From assembly GCF_003967535.1 (NCBI RefSeq), contig NZ_BIFR01000001.1, forward strand, positions 4,959,001 to 5,023,000: DNA of 64,000 bases. Reading direction: 5' to 3'. Origin of the DNA: Tengunoibacter tsumagoiensis. GTDB lineage: Bacteria > Chloroflexota > Ktedonobacteria > Ktedonobacterales > Ktedonobacteraceae. Within the stretch, counting starts at the first letter, position 1. Every line of letters begins with the position of its first letter. The notes under the pieces are model-generated. The model made no database searches, was not told the DNA's origin, and worked only from the letters and a program-made list of their open reading frames with translations. The translations under genes and the position numbers were made by a program. Of this stretch, positions 43,285-52,977 are shown in pieces.

Positions 43285-44217
43285 TTGATCGAGCAGCAGC
43301 TATCATTTCTTCAGTTTGATCTTTATCAACAATTTCCTGAGCTGACCCATGGCGTCTTTACGCGCCTGGGTGGGGTAAGTCAGGCTCCCTATGCTAGCCT
43401 CAATACGTCGACTCCCCCTCGTGGCGTCAACGGCGATAGCATTAACAATGTCATTCACAATCGCCAGTTAGCTCTGCGTGCCCTTGATCTTCCAGTACAA
43501 TCCTGTATTACGCTCTGGCAGATTCATGGAGCCGATGTCATCACATATCGCTCACAGGATGAATGGCGTACTGATTGGGCTGACCATTCCTACTATGAAC
43601 GCAGTTGGACGCCAGCAACGATTCGCAAAGGTGATGCCTTAATCACACACGAACGTTCGGTCACACTTGCTCTCTCCTTTGCAGACTGTGTACCGCTTCT
43701 CTTCTATGCACCCCAACAGCGCGTCATTGCGCTTGCTCATGGTGGCTGGCGAGGCACAGCCCGAGGGATAGCCATAGCAACGGTTGAAGCAATGCAGCAA
43801 CAGTACGGTTGCCAGAAGGAGCAGATCTATGCAGGCATCGGGCCAGCAATTGGTTCGTGTTGCTATGAAGTAAGCTCAGATCTTCAAGAGATCTTTTCTG
43901 GTCGATTAGCATTTGATGAGATGCCAACGCGTATAGATTATCTTCCTCTGGTTAGAGAGTCGGCTGTCTTCTCACGGGTTGAACTCCCAGAAAGAACCAG
44001 TCTCCGTCTCGATCTGCAGGCAACGCACCGCAATCAATTGATGATGATTGGTATTCCTGAGGATCAGATTGAGACAATGCAGATCTGCACCAGTTGCCAT
44101 ACTGAACAATTCTTTTCTCATCGCCGCGAGCAAGGGAAAACGGGCCGTTTTGTCGTTCTGATGTCCCTTAAAAAATCGTTCCCCTCGCAAGACAGAGACT
44201 GTACAAACTTGCTATAA
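43285..44217 (+). CDS. pgeF: PgeF/YfiH-type laccase-domain protein (purine nucleoside phosphorylase family)
   Basis: Family shown elsewhere to act as a multi-substrate purine nucleoside phosphorylase/adenosine deaminase and, as PgeF, to edit peptidoglycan precursors. I start at TTG 43285 because GGAG is 6 bases upstream and a promoter-like box lies inside the longer version; 310 residues. Zinc and catalytic blocks: THGVFTRLGGVS, LWQIHGADV (His), SFADCVPLLFY (Cys), ALAHGGWRGT (His), IGPAIGSCCYEV. First gene of the yggS-DUF6391-yggT-yggU cluster. Confidence 0.9.
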   Translation: MIEQQLSFLQFDLYQQFPELTHGVFTRLGGVSQAPYASLNTSTPPRGVNGDSINNVIHNRQLALRALDLPVQSCITLWQIHGADVITYRSQDEWRTDWADHSYYERSWTPATIRKGDALITHERSVTLALSFADCVPLLFYAPQQRVIALAHGGWRGTARGIAIATVEAMQQQYGCQKEQIYAGIGPAIGSCCYEVSSDLQEIFSGRLAFDEMPTRIDYLPLVRESAVFSRVELPERTSLRLDLQATHRNQLMMIGIPEDQIETMQICTSCHTEQFFSHRREQGKTGRFVVLMSLKKSFPSQDRDCTNLL

Positions 44218-44218
44218 T
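44210..44218 (+). promoter_or_regulatory. Extended -10 promoter of yggS
   Basis: TGCTATAAT at 44210-44218, overlapping the pgeF stop codon, 50 bases before the GTG start of yggS. Suggests yggS and the genes after it can be transcribed separately from pgeF. Confidence 0.55.
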
Positions 44219-44267
44219 AACAACAGATTAAGAAGACGCAATAGACTGACTAGTAAAGAGAAATTTT

Positions 44268-44996
44268 GTGATAGACAAGCATTTGCAGGCTCAATATGAG
44301 GCTCTTACAACCAATCTCGCAACGGTCCGAAGCACCATCGCTGAGGCGGCGCTTCGCTCGGGGCGTCAGCCTGACGCTATCACACTCGTAGCCGTCTCAA
44401 AAACCAGGCCACTTGAAGCCATCCAGGTCGCAGCACAGGCTGGAGTTCGTGATTTTGGTGAGAATCGTGTTCAGGAGGCGCTGCAAAAAATCGCAGCGTT
44501 CCCCACACCTCGCTGGCATCTGATTGGACACCTTCAGAGTAATAAGGCCAATAAAGTGGTTGGCGCATTCCAATTCATTCATAGTGTCGATAGCCTGCAT
44601 CTTGCTCTGGCACTGCAACGTCAGGCCGAAAAACTACAGATACGCCAATCAATCTTATTACAGGTCAATATCTCTGGTGAAACAAGTAAAGAAGGGATGC
44701 AGCCCGATGAGGTGCCAGGATTGGCAAGGCAGATTGTCGCCCTTCCCAATCTCGAGGTGCAAGGATTGATGACGATCGCACCACGTGTTGAGGAACCAGA
44801 AACAGTTCGCCCGATCTTTCGTGCACTTCGCATTCTGCGAGACCAGCTGCAACAGGAGATCCCTGATAGCTCCTGGTCTCAACTATCCATGGGTATGACC
44901 GATGATTATTGCGTAGCAATTGAAGAAGGAGCAACCATCGTTCGCGTTGGGCGAGCGATCTTTGGAGAACGAATCGACAGAGGAGAGCTGCAATGA
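44268..44996 (+). CDS. yggS: YggS-family PLP homeostasis protein
   Basis: 242 residues, fold-type III PLP-binding protein without known catalytic activity; controls pyridoxal phosphate and amino/keto acid balance. VAVSKTRPLEAIQ (about 41-53) holds the PLP lysine; DFGENRVQEALQK, WHLIGHLQSNKAN, QVNISGETSKEG and LSMGMTDDY complete the signature. GTG start at 44268. It overlaps the next gene by 4 bp (ATGA). Confidence 0.93.
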   Translation: MIDKHLQAQYEALTTNLATVRSTIAEAALRSGRQPDAITLVAVSKTRPLEAIQVAAQAGVRDFGENRVQEALQKIAAFPTPRWHLIGHLQSNKANKVVGAFQFIHSVDSLHLALALQRQAEKLQIRQSILLQVNISGETSKEGMQPDEVPGLARQIVALPNLEVQGLMTIAPRVEEPETVRPIFRALRILRDQLQQEIPDSSWSQLSMGMTDDYCVAIEEGATIVRVGRAIFGERIDRGELQ

Positions 44997-45487
44997 AGCT
45001 TGCTGATATACCAATGAGCCGGCGTACACGCCAGAATCATGCTCTAGAACACGCTACCTTTACTATTATGGCCCGTATGGACCCTTCGCTCAATGCTGTA
45101 GCCCGCTCCAATCCGGATGGCTTTACCATCTATGGTGAGGTTAAGATGGAGGTCCTCCACAGAGCTGTAGCTGAGGCTCTGAGCCGACTTCAGGCTGGTG
45201 AAGCAGAACTGGCTATTCATCCCAACTGTGGCACAAATCTCGCAGTGGGGGTCTCACTTATTACGCTTGGCACTATGCTGGGCTTTGCTTCGACCAGAAC
45301 ACGTACCCGCGTAACGACTGCTGCGGCCTCTTCAATCGCTGGCTGGGCCGCCGCCCGACCAGTAGGTGAATATGTCCAGAAGCACTTTACCACGTTGCCA
45401 GATCTCCAGGGCGTTCGTGTGATCGATATCGCCCGACGCACGTTCCTGGGTGTCTCTTTTGTTGAAGTTCGAACTATACAGGAGTAA
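44993..45487 (+). CDS. DUF6391-like conserved protein
   Basis: 164 residues. N-terminal NHALEHATFTIMARMDP, then NPDGFTIYG, a ~20-residue hydrophobic Gly/Ala-rich segment (about 82-100) and a conserved-looking C-terminus ending in FVEVRTIQE. This matches my memory of DUF6391, found in cyanobacteria and chloroflexi. Function unknown. GGAG lies 8 bases upstream; translationally coupled to yggS and followed 3 bases later by yggT, so part of the same operon. Confidence 0.7.
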   Translation: MKLADIPMSRRTRQNHALEHATFTIMARMDPSLNAVARSNPDGFTIYGEVKMEVLHRAVAEALSRLQAGEAELAIHPNCGTNLAVGVSLITLGTMLGFASTRTRTRVTTAAASSIAGWAAARPVGEYVQKHFTTLPDLQGVRVIDIARRTFLGVSFVEVRTIQE

Positions 45488-45490
45488 TTC

Positions 45491-45784
45491 ATGTTTGTGC
45501 CACATGCCTTACCACTACCAATTGTGAGCTTCTTGATTCAGCTCATTACAGGGGGCATCCTCGTATGCCTTTTTATTCGTATTCTGGCTTCCTGGTTAAA
45601 TATCGGCGAGGGTAGCAACCCGCTTATGCGTTTTATCGCCAGAATCACGGATCCTTTCCTCGAGGCGGTACGCCGCTTTGTCTGGCGCGTCTGGATTATC
45701 GATATCTCTTATCTGGTTACGATGTTTCTTGTCTTTACCATTCGTGCCCTTTTGCTACAGTCGGTCATGCCTCTCGGCTGGTAA
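45491..45784 (+). CDS. yggT: YggT-family membrane protein
   Basis: 97 residues with two long hydrophobic helices (about 8-30 and 70-90). The linker has SWLNIGEGSNPLMRFIARITDPFLEAVRR, the hallmark of YggT. AGGAG is 6 bases before the ATG. Family proteins support osmotic shock resistance and, near divisome genes, cell division. In the operon with yggS and yggU, as in many bacteria. Confidence 0.9.
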   Translation: MFVPHALPLPIVSFLIQLITGGILVCLFIRILASWLNIGEGSNPLMRFIARITDPFLEAVRRFVWRVWIIDISYLVTMFLVFTIRALLLQSVMPLGW

Positions 45785-45793
45785 GACAAACCT

Positions 45794-46048
45794 ATGTTGA
45801 TTACGGTCCGTGTTCTCCCACGCAGTGGTCGCAACACACTTGAATGGGAAAATGGTAACCTTAAGGCTCGGCTAACGGCTCCTCCCGTGGATGGGGCAGC
45901 CAATGAGGCACTGGTTGCCCTGCTAGCCGAGCGCTTAGCACGCCCTCGCCGCACTATCCATATTGTACGAGGAGCCACAAGCAGGCTAAAAACTGTGGAG
46001 ATTGAAGGTATCGATCAGGAAGAGCTTGTACAAAAAATCCCGCTTTAA
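45794..46048 (+). CDS. yggU: YggU/DUF167 family protein
   Basis: 84 residues. RVLPRSGRNTLEW, LKARLTAPPVDGAANEALV and the RRTIHIVRGATSRLKTVEI block identify the small alpha/beta DUF167 family. Function unknown, though conserved beside yggT. Starts 9 bases after yggT, last gene of the cluster. Confidence 0.9.
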   Translation: MLITVRVLPRSGRNTLEWENGNLKARLTAPPVDGAANEALVALLAERLARPRRTIHIVRGATSRLKTVEIEGIDQEELVQKIPL

Positions 46049-46059
46049 CTTCGCTCTAC

Positions 46060-46914
46060 TCAGCGCACTCCGGGTGGCCCCTTACGAATACGTTCCCGCT
46101 GCTCTTCCAAAGTGCCACGACTCCAGGTGATATTCTCTAACCACCAATTTACTCCAACCTGGCTATACTCTTCGACCAGAGCTCGATCAGCCTCCGCATC
46201 TTTCCCTTCTAATACGCCCCAGTGAATATGGTCATAGGGCTGGGCGGCTCGCTCAGGACTCTGTTGTGCGCGGACAAATTCCTCACATGCTTGCTCATCG
46301 GCGGGCGACATCTGCTCTAATGGACCCAGGCCTTTGCCAATGGGTACAATACCATCCCATCGGGCGGCTCGGCGCTGCGGGTTCTTATTCGGCCAGACGC
46401 TCGCAACCCAGATCGGGATTCGTGGTTGCTGCACCGGTCGCGGAAGATAACGAACATGCTGCACTGTATAATGTTGCCCCTGATGGTTCACTGGCTCGCC
46501 TGTCCATAACTCCTCTAACAGTTCAAGCGACTCATCCAACATCTCTGCATGAAGTTTATTGTCTGCTTGCTCTCCATAATCGGTATATTCTGCGCCGCCG
46601 CCGATCCCCACGCCGAGAATTATACGCCCTCCCGATAAGTGATCCAGGGTTACCAGTTCACGAGAGAGCTTCCAGGGTCTTCGCCTTGGAATAGGGGTGA
46701 CCATCGTTCCTAATTTCAGGCGGTGTGTACGCATGGCAATCGCACTTAACATGATCCAGGGATCGCTGACCTCTGGTGCCCATTTATCGCTAATATGATC
46801 CCAAACAAAAAAACCATCCCAGCCAGCCTCTTCAGCCTCATGCGCAACCTCCGCTACAAAACGAGGGTCGGCATAATCTCCGCCACAGTTTGGGATAACA
46901 ATACCAAATCTCAT
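46060..46914 (-). CDS. LLM-class flavin-dependent oxidoreductase
   Basis: 284-residue luciferase-like monooxygenase fold (TIM barrel, FMN or F420). Typical pieces: WDGFFVWDHI (about 33-42), SAIAMRTHRLKLGTMVTPIPRRRPW (about 57-81), LDHLSGGRIILGVGIGGG (about 91-108), and IPIWVASVWPNK. Substrate not evident. AAGGA precedes the ATG. Converges on yggU with an 11-bp gap. The 304-bp gap upstream (46915-47218) shows no gene or obvious structure. Confidence 0.88.
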   Translation of the reverse strand: MRFGIVIPNCGGDYADPRFVAEVAHEAEEAGWDGFFVWDHISDKWAPEVSDPWIMLSAIAMRTHRLKLGTMVTPIPRRRPWKLSRELVTLDHLSGGRIILGVGIGGGAEYTDYGEQADNKLHAEMLDESLELLEELWTGEPVNHQGQHYTVQHVRYLPRPVQQPRIPIWVASVWPNKNPQRRAARWDGIVPIGKGLGPLEQMSPADEQACEEFVRAQQSPERAAQPYDHIHWGVLEGKDAEADRALVEEYSQVGVNWWLENITWSRGTLEEQRERIRKGPPGVR

Positions 46915-47218
46915 GAATGATCCTTTCCAGATTGCCCTTTGAACAGTATCTATTTTCCCCAGTATACCGTATAGAGACTAATTAGTGAGAGACGCAGCCG
47001 CCCGATAAGACCCGCTTCTATGGATCTTCACTCCCAACGGGAAGAGAGAGAATGTCAAAGGCAAAACCTTAACAGTTATCTTTCTCATGAGTCTTTATAA
47101 CAGGATCACTGCTTTATAAGTATCAGCATATCCCACTTGCGAACCTTTTAGACCGTCCTCCCCTACAAAAACCTACAATGGCGTACGTATCACACTTGAG
47201 TTTAAGAAGGAGGAAGCT

Positions 47219-48307
47219 TTGAAAATTGCACAGATTGCACCACCCTGGATTACCATTCCACCACATAATTTTGGTGGAACAGAGAATGCCCTCTTCCATC
47301 TTATCGAAGAGCAGGTCGCTCAGGGGCACGAGGTCACACTCTTTGCTACTGCTGATGCTCGCACTTCCGCTCATCTGATCTCATTCATTCCTGCTTCGTT
47401 GGTCTCTGAGGGGGTTCCCTGGCAGGCAGGCATGAAGGCTTATTATCATCTCCACAAATCAATTGAATATATTTCATCCCATCAATTTGACATCGTGCAT
47501 ACGCACCTCTCGTCAAGCGGTGATATGTATCTTTTCCCGCTCCTGGCGGATCTCAATACCCCTCATGTGACAACGCTCCACAGCCATTTCCCATTTGATC
47601 GGTCGATCGGGCCATGGGTTGGAGATGCCGATGCCTATTTTATGGAATGGGCACGACAGGTCCCTCTCATCACTATTAGCGAACATGCCAGACGTAATCC
47701 CCTGCCAGATAACGTTATAGGCACCGTTCATCATGGTATTCAGACCGATCGCTATCGTCCACTCACAGAGGAGAATGGAGACTATTTTCTCTGGTTGGGC
47801 CGTTTCAGCTATGAAAAAGGAGCTCATCTGGCCATTGAGGCCGCCAGAAGAGCCGGGGTTCCTCTCGTACTGGCGGGCATCAAAGAGCCTCACAAGCCAG
47901 AGTCAGTCCAATATTATAAACATATGATCGAACCCTATCTGGATGGCAAACAGATCCGCTACGTTGGCCCTGTTTCACATCAACAGAAAGTGGAGCTCTT
48001 AAGCCAGGCTCGTGGCCTGCTCCATCCTATTGTCTGGGATGAACCATTTGGCATGGTCTTGATCGAGGCTATGGCCACAGGCTGCCCAATCATTGCGACT
48101 CCACGCGGCGCTACCCCCGAAATTGTAAAACATGAGCAGACTGGTTTTCTCGCCAGGAGTGTCGATGAGATTGTCGATTGTATCCCTCGCATCACTGAGA
48201 TCGATCGACGAGCAGTCCGAGAACATGCCGAAAAGTACTTCTCAGCTCCGACTATGGTCGAAAACTATGTCCATATCTACAAACAGATCATTGCTTCTCA
48301 CAAGTAG
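47219..48307 (+). CDS. Glycosyltransferase family 4
   Basis: 362 residues starting at TTG 47219, with GGAGG 5 bases upstream. GT-B fold: N-terminal IPPHNFGGTENALFHLI (about 12-28) for acceptor binding, then WLGRFSYEKGAHLAIEAA (about 192-209) and EPFGMVLIEAMATGCPIIATPRGATPEIV (about 278-306), the E-x7-E motif for nucleotide-sugar binding. Probably adds a hexose to a lipid or glycan on the cytoplasmic face. It stands alone, divergent from the LLM gene. Confidence 0.9.
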   Translation: MKIAQIAPPWITIPPHNFGGTENALFHLIEEQVAQGHEVTLFATADARTSAHLISFIPASLVSEGVPWQAGMKAYYHLHKSIEYISSHQFDIVHTHLSSSGDMYLFPLLADLNTPHVTTLHSHFPFDRSIGPWVGDADAYFMEWARQVPLITISEHARRNPLPDNVIGTVHHGIQTDRYRPLTEENGDYFLWLGRFSYEKGAHLAIEAARRAGVPLVLAGIKEPHKPESVQYYKHMIEPYLDGKQIRYVGPVSHQQKVELLSQARGLLHPIVWDEPFGMVLIEAMATGCPIIATPRGATPEIVKHEQTGFLARSVDEIVDCIPRITEIDRRAVREHAEKYFSAPTMVENYVHIYKQIIASHK

Positions 48308-48428
48308 CCAGGCTTCAATGGCGTCGTTTCTCCCGAGCGGCCTGTCACCAGCACATCACTTGATCATTTTGTGACTGTGGTCAGGCAGGCACTCCCATAT
48401 GGATGCAAGAAGGGGTCCCTGTCTTTTG

Positions 48429-51400
48429 CTAGCTATACCTCAATGCTTCGGCAGGCGCAATCTTACCTGCCTGCCAGGCTGGTAGAAGGGCACCCAGAAA
48501 CGATGCCAGGAGAGCCACCCCAATAATCAGACTCAGCTGCTGCCAGGGAATGCTAAAGGTCAGTCCCGTCTGATAGCGCTCAAAGAAATTGACCGCAAAG
48601 ATGTTACGGGCCAATAGTAAGCCCAGGAGGCAGCCCAATATACTCCCCAATGCTCCAACAAGAAAGGCTTCCAGGAGAAAAGCACTCTGTACCATCTGTC
48701 TGGAGCAGCCAAGGGCTCGTAACATACCTATCTGCTGCCTCCGCTCAATGACGGCCCGTGTTCCTGTAATCGCCAGAGCAGCCACGCCCAACAGCAGGGT
48801 AACGCCAACGACCCCCAACAAAACATTGCTCAACAAAATCCGCGGACCCCGCTCCTGCCAGATTGAATCCTCCAGGACCGTGGTCTCTAATCCGTTATCC
48901 AGATAGGCTGAACCAAGGGCACGCGCTACAGCATGGACATCCTGGCCAGATGCAACCTTAAAATAATAGCTCTGCACCTGGGGAGACGTACTATCCTGAG
49001 TCTGCCCCAGAGCACTTACGTTCTTTGCCGACGCAGGAACATAGAGCCCATAATGGCTCTGGTCACTATTATCAACGATACCAATAATAGTTAACTTAAT
49101 GGCTGGCTGGTTATCTTGCTGGCCGGTAACCCAGACAGGCGTAGGAACAAAACTTGTCTCACCCTGATGGACTCCACTCATTGAGAAGAGATAATGAGCA
49201 TCAAAATCATTACCTTGCCCACTCGGAGCAGTCGTGCTCAGTCCATATTGAGAGCTCTTAGGATTGGCAGGTAGTGCGCTACTGTCGATCAATGCATAGT
49301 TGGAATGGCTCTGCAACGCTTGCCAGACAGCAGCATCATCGGAGAAACCATTGGCACGCGAGACCAGATGCAGTCCATACCCCTGCAAAAAACCACCATT
49401 GACGAGCTGAGCTGGATAGAGGTACCAGCGCGGCTGTGCTGCGCTTAACTGCAAGATACCAACGGATGTATTGCTCCTCTGGCCTACAGCCGAAAAAGTG
49501 GAGGGGGCAATCCCATGTTGAGCCAGCGAGCTCTGTAGATCGGGCAAAGCCTTAAAATATGCAGTGGCCTGAATATCATAGCCACCCGTCTGCTGGTTGA
49601 TATCAACATAGCTCTGCTGCATGGCAGAAGTGATCACGGCCATGATGGTCATAGCAAATACCACCAGACTAAACATAATGACGCTGACTGCCGTACGGAA
49701 GCGCCTCTCTAGAGGATAAGCCAGTGCTAATCGCATCACTGCATACATTCCTGGCAAACGCGCGGTCAAAGCTAACCAGGGCCATGTCAACAGGCGCGCA
49801 TTGGCCATGACCAGCCAGACGGCTCCCAGGACCATCATGACGCCTGCGACAAAGAAGAGCTCAATCCCGCCCTGGAAACGGGTAATGCCCAGATCGCTGA
49901 GCGCATCAAAGGGTAGTCCCCAGTAAGCAATGATCAATCCTCCAACGAGAGCAGCACAGACGCCATTCGCTAGCGTATGCCATGTCCGCCAGCCATCCTG
50001 AAGTTTCTGGGCACGTACCTGAGACTGTAAACGCCAGATCGACTCAATCAGTCCTTTTCCGCACAGAACAATACCCAGGATTAGAAGGGATATGCCAATC
50101 GAGAAGATTAAGACCTGTCCGCTACTGACGCCCGCTTCCGTAATCCACCAGCCCATTACCAGGGGGAGAGGCCCGGACAGAAAGAGGAGACGCAGACTAC
50201 TCATCACAGCTTCTGGCACAAACTCAAAGAGAAACCGTCGGACCACTCGTAACCGTTCTGATCGGGATACGGTCCGATCAGTACACCGCCGCAGCAGGTA
50301 AAGGGCTCGTTGCCTCAGTTCACGCAGCGAAAGAGTGGAGCGAGCGGGCTCTGGTAGATCGCGCAGTGCCTCCGCTATAGTGATGCGACTGATGAACCAG
50401 GAAGCAATGGTCACAGAGCAAAAGGTAAAGATAACGCCAAGACAGTACGCCACGATCAGGCTGGTAGGCTGAAGCGAAAATTTCAGCGGAAAATCAAAAC
50501 GCGCGAGAATAGGGCGCAGCGAGAGGACCAGCAGATAGCCTCCCCCAAGGCCACATAAGAGACCAATAAACGAGGAGACCAGATCGTAGATTGCTCCTTC
50601 AAAGAGAAACATCAGAATCAGATGCCGGCGCTGCATCCCAATTGCACGCGCCATCCCCATCTCAGATCGCCGCTCAGCCGCTAACAATACAAAAATGAGA
50701 AAGATCAGGAGGAGCCCAATCGCCAATGCAAAGAGCGAGAAGAGTGAAAAGATCCGCGAAAAAATATCGCCTGCCTTCAATGAGCTGGCAACGCCCTGCG
50801 CTTTCACCTGATTCACATGGACATGTCTGGAGAGCCAGGGTTTGACCTCTGCTGCCACTCGTTGTGAAAGCGTAACTTCTCCACCAGCAGGGCTATTCGT
50901 CCGATTGCTAATCAGGATTATATTAATAATATCTGATCTCCCTTCAATCTCCTGAAAGGTTTGCAAGCGCCCCAAAATCGTTGCATTGTCACCAACCAGG
51001 CCATTATTCCCCACAATACCAACGACCTGCATTCCATACCGTCTCCCCGGCCAACGCTCCGCATACAGATAGAGCATATCGCCCACGTGAGCACTTAAGA
51101 GCCGGGCACTGGTCTGATTGAGATAGATCTGGTAGGGCTGCAAATCATTGATTGTCAATGTAGCACCAGTGGTGACATCCTGCATGCCACCAAAGCCACG
51201 CTCGCTCCCTGGCAATATTCCTAATGCGATGATATCTGAGTGCACCTGACGCGAGTTCTGGTCAGCAACCAGCAGATTCCCCTCACGCAGAGCAGCACCG
51301 ACGGCTGCAATATAGGGCGAATGCTGGCTATGTTCTAACACATTTGTGTAGACCTTCTGGGGATAGCTACCTAATGAGTCATGTCCCCCCTCAATCGTCT

Positions 51401-51677
51401 CATCCACATTTCCCCAGCTATAGACTGCCACCCCTTGCACCGCCGCCGTGAGCACATCCCCGGTCGCAAGGACACTTGAAAGAAGCGTCGTTGAAAGCAT
51501 TAAGGCAAACACAATCAAACCCATCTGCACACGACGGCGCTGAATATTGCGAACCCCAATCTTAAAGAAGATTCTATTTGCCAATGCCAGCACAAAGACG
51601 CCCCCCATAATGAGACAGGTCGTTCCTACTAACCATGGCAGCAAGGTCTCAAGCGCAACGCCGAAAAACTGAATCAT
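48429..51677 (-). CDS. Large FtsX-family ABC transporter permease
   Basis: 1082 residues with two FtsX/MacB-like permease halves. Helices at about 12-35 and 50-68, a long periplasmic domain (about 70-310), then three helices (about 315-440) with AAERRSEMGMARAIGMQRR before the second. A middle block of helices (about 490-690) precedes another extracytoplasmic domain and the C-terminal set with IERRQQIGMLRALGCSRQ. Such permeases usually move lipids or lipoproteins or transmit mechanical force and need an ATPase, which is not encoded nearby. It overlaps the stop of the SGNH gene by 4 bp. Confidence 0.85.
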   Translation of the reverse strand: MIQFFGVALETLLPWLVGTTCLIMGGVFVLALANRIFFKIGVRNIQRRRVQMGLIVFALMLSTTLLSSVLATGDVLTAAVQGVAVYSWGNVDETIEGGHDSLGSYPQKVYTNVLEHSQHSPYIAAVGAALREGNLLVADQNSRQVHSDIIALGILPGSERGFGGMQDVTTGATLTINDLQPYQIYLNQTSARLLSAHVGDMLYLYAERWPGRRYGMQVVGIVGNNGLVGDNATILGRLQTFQEIEGRSDIINIILISNRTNSPAGGEVTLSQRVAAEVKPWLSRHVHVNQVKAQGVASSLKAGDIFSRIFSLFSLFALAIGLLLIFLIFVLLAAERRSEMGMARAIGMQRRHLILMFLFEGAIYDLVSSFIGLLCGLGGGYLLVLSLRPILARFDFPLKFSLQPTSLIVAYCLGVIFTFCSVTIASWFISRITIAEALRDLPEPARSTLSLRELRQRALYLLRRCTDRTVSRSERLRVVRRFLFEFVPEAVMSSLRLLFLSGPLPLVMGWWITEAGVSSGQVLIFSIGISLLILGIVLCGKGLIESIWRLQSQVRAQKLQDGWRTWHTLANGVCAALVGGLIIAYWGLPFDALSDLGITRFQGGIELFFVAGVMMVLGAVWLVMANARLLTWPWLALTARLPGMYAVMRLALAYPLERRFRTAVSVIMFSLVVFAMTIMAVITSAMQQSYVDINQQTGGYDIQATAYFKALPDLQSSLAQHGIAPSTFSAVGQRSNTSVGILQLSAAQPRWYLYPAQLVNGGFLQGYGLHLVSRANGFSDDAAVWQALQSHSNYALIDSSALPANPKSSQYGLSTTAPSGQGNDFDAHYLFSMSGVHQGETSFVPTPVWVTGQQDNQPAIKLTIIGIVDNSDQSHYGLYVPASAKNVSALGQTQDSTSPQVQSYYFKVASGQDVHAVARALGSAYLDNGLETTVLEDSIWQERGPRILLSNVLLGVVGVTLLLGVAALAITGTRAVIERRQQIGMLRALGCSRQMVQSAFLLEAFLVGALGSILGCLLGLLLARNIFAVNFFERYQTGLTFSIPWQQLSLIIGVALLASFLGALLPAWQAGKIAPAEALRYS

Positions 51678-52456
51678 AGGGCTTGTTTCTGTAAAGTGTT
51701 ATAGAAGATCTCCGCCAACTGAGCATAGCCGGAAGCGCTGGGATGAAAGCCATCATCACTGATATATTCTGGATGCTGAGCCAATGCCTTCCACTGCTGA
51801 TAGAGATCCACAAGCACAATATGATGATGATCAGCCAGTGTGACGATAGTGGAATTGTAATCGTCAATCTGCTTCCGCAACACATCCCCATCCATGGCTT
51901 TAAAGTGTGGTAAAAGAGTGAGATCTGGTACATTTGCCAGCACAATTCGGGCCTGTGGCAGCCCTTTCTGGAGCTGTGCCACAAGTTGCTCCAGATCCTG
52001 TTGATAGCTCTCAAGAGCGACATTGGCAGCCAGATCATTGACCGCCAACCAGATAGTAATCAGTTGAGGATGAGCATCTAGTGCAATGGGAAGAGAACGC
52101 GTCAGAGCATTATGGGCCAGCAGGCCCGGAATACCAAGATTCACCAGATGAATCTGGTTTCCAAGCTGACGTGCAAGATCCGAGGGCCAGCTCTCTGTGA
52201 GGGGATCATCGGTCCCAACACCAAACGTATCTGAGGCACCGATGGCTACATACGTTAATGGAGGATGGGTAGAAGAAGAAACGGGAAAGGTCGAATGGGG
52301 TGTCAAAGGGATAAAAAGTGTGCACAGGAGAATCACAGCAGGGAGCATATAACGCAGGGCTGTGGGAACACGAGGACGCGTTCCCTCCACAGACCACTGT
52401 CTTAGTACTGCATATTGATTGCGGATGACCGATGTGCTAAAGAACCAATCGTGCAT
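51674..52456 (-). CDS. SGNH/GDSL-family hydrolase, membrane-anchored
   Basis: 260 residues. A hydrophobic anchor near 34-52 then an extracytoplasmic SGNH domain. Block I reads AIGASDTFGVG (Ser nucleophile near 75), the Gly and Asn blocks are NLGIPGLLAHN and LAVNDL, and block V is SDDGFHPSASGY with the Asp-x-x-His pair. Likely esterase or lipase acting on lipids or O-acetyl groups at the surface. Coupled to the FtsX permease by an ATGA overlap, so the two probably work together on a surface lipid or glycan. Confidence 0.85.
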   Translation of the reverse strand: MHDWFFSTSVIRNQYAVLRQWSVEGTRPRVPTALRYMLPAVILLCTLFIPLTPHSTFPVSSSTHPPLTYVAIGASDTFGVGTDDPLTESWPSDLARQLGNQIHLVNLGIPGLLAHNALTRSLPIALDAHPQLITIWLAVNDLAANVALESYQQDLEQLVAQLQKGLPQARIVLANVPDLTLLPHFKAMDGDVLRKQIDDYNSTIVTLADHHHIVLVDLYQQWKALAQHPEYISDDGFHPSASGYAQLAEIFYNTLQKQAL

Positions 52457-52609
52457 GTTTGCGTCACGAGCCCTTTCACGGCAGAGAGAAGTCAGAGGAT
52501 GCTTCCTCTTTTCTGCCCACTGGCGGGTCCGTCCATTCTATCCCACACAAACGCAACACAGAAGAACTGCTTCAGCTCAAACGCGCACACGAGCCAGAAT
52601 GGCGGGTAC

Positions 52610-52849
52610 TTAGCGCACCAGAGCCAGGCTTAAAATCGAGATCAATGCAAACAGCACAATAAAGACGATCGTTGCATTGAAGACGAGGCGCTCCACACCA
52701 CGTCGCGTTTTAAAGACTGAACCAGCACTGCTGCCACCAAAGGCACTGCCCAGACCAGCGCCGCGTACCTGCAACAAAATAAAAATGATCACTGCGATAG
52801 CCAGTATCATTTGCACGATTCTAATAGCTGGGAGCCATTGAGAAATCAA
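52610..52849 (-). CDS. secG: Preprotein translocase subunit SecG
   Basis: 79 residues, two hydrophobic helices (about 10-28 and 55-77) joined by RGAGLGSAFGGSSAGSVFKTRRG, the SecG loop. Part of SecYEG. Start is TTG at 52849 with GAGG 6 bases upstream. Its own promoter lies about 60 bases upstream. Confidence 0.93.
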   Translation of the reverse strand: MISQWLPAIRIVQMILAIAVIIFILLQVRGAGLGSAFGGSSAGSVFKTRRGVERLVFNATIVFIVLFALISILSLALVR

Positions 52850-52909
52850 AAAAGTCCTCGCTTTCAGGCTAAACCGTTAGCACGTCCAGGGTAGAGTTAC
52901 ACTAAAATG

Positions 52910-52938
52910 ATTATACCATAGTACCTATACTACGTCGA
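52910..52938 (-). promoter_or_regulatory. Promoter of secG
   Basis: On the minus strand TCGACG (52933-52938), 17-base spacer, TATAAT (52910-52915) with the TGG extension (52916-52918). Confidence 0.65.
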
Positions 52939-52977
52939 GAGCATTGTACTACCTGCGTCTATCTGCTCTATTGCACA

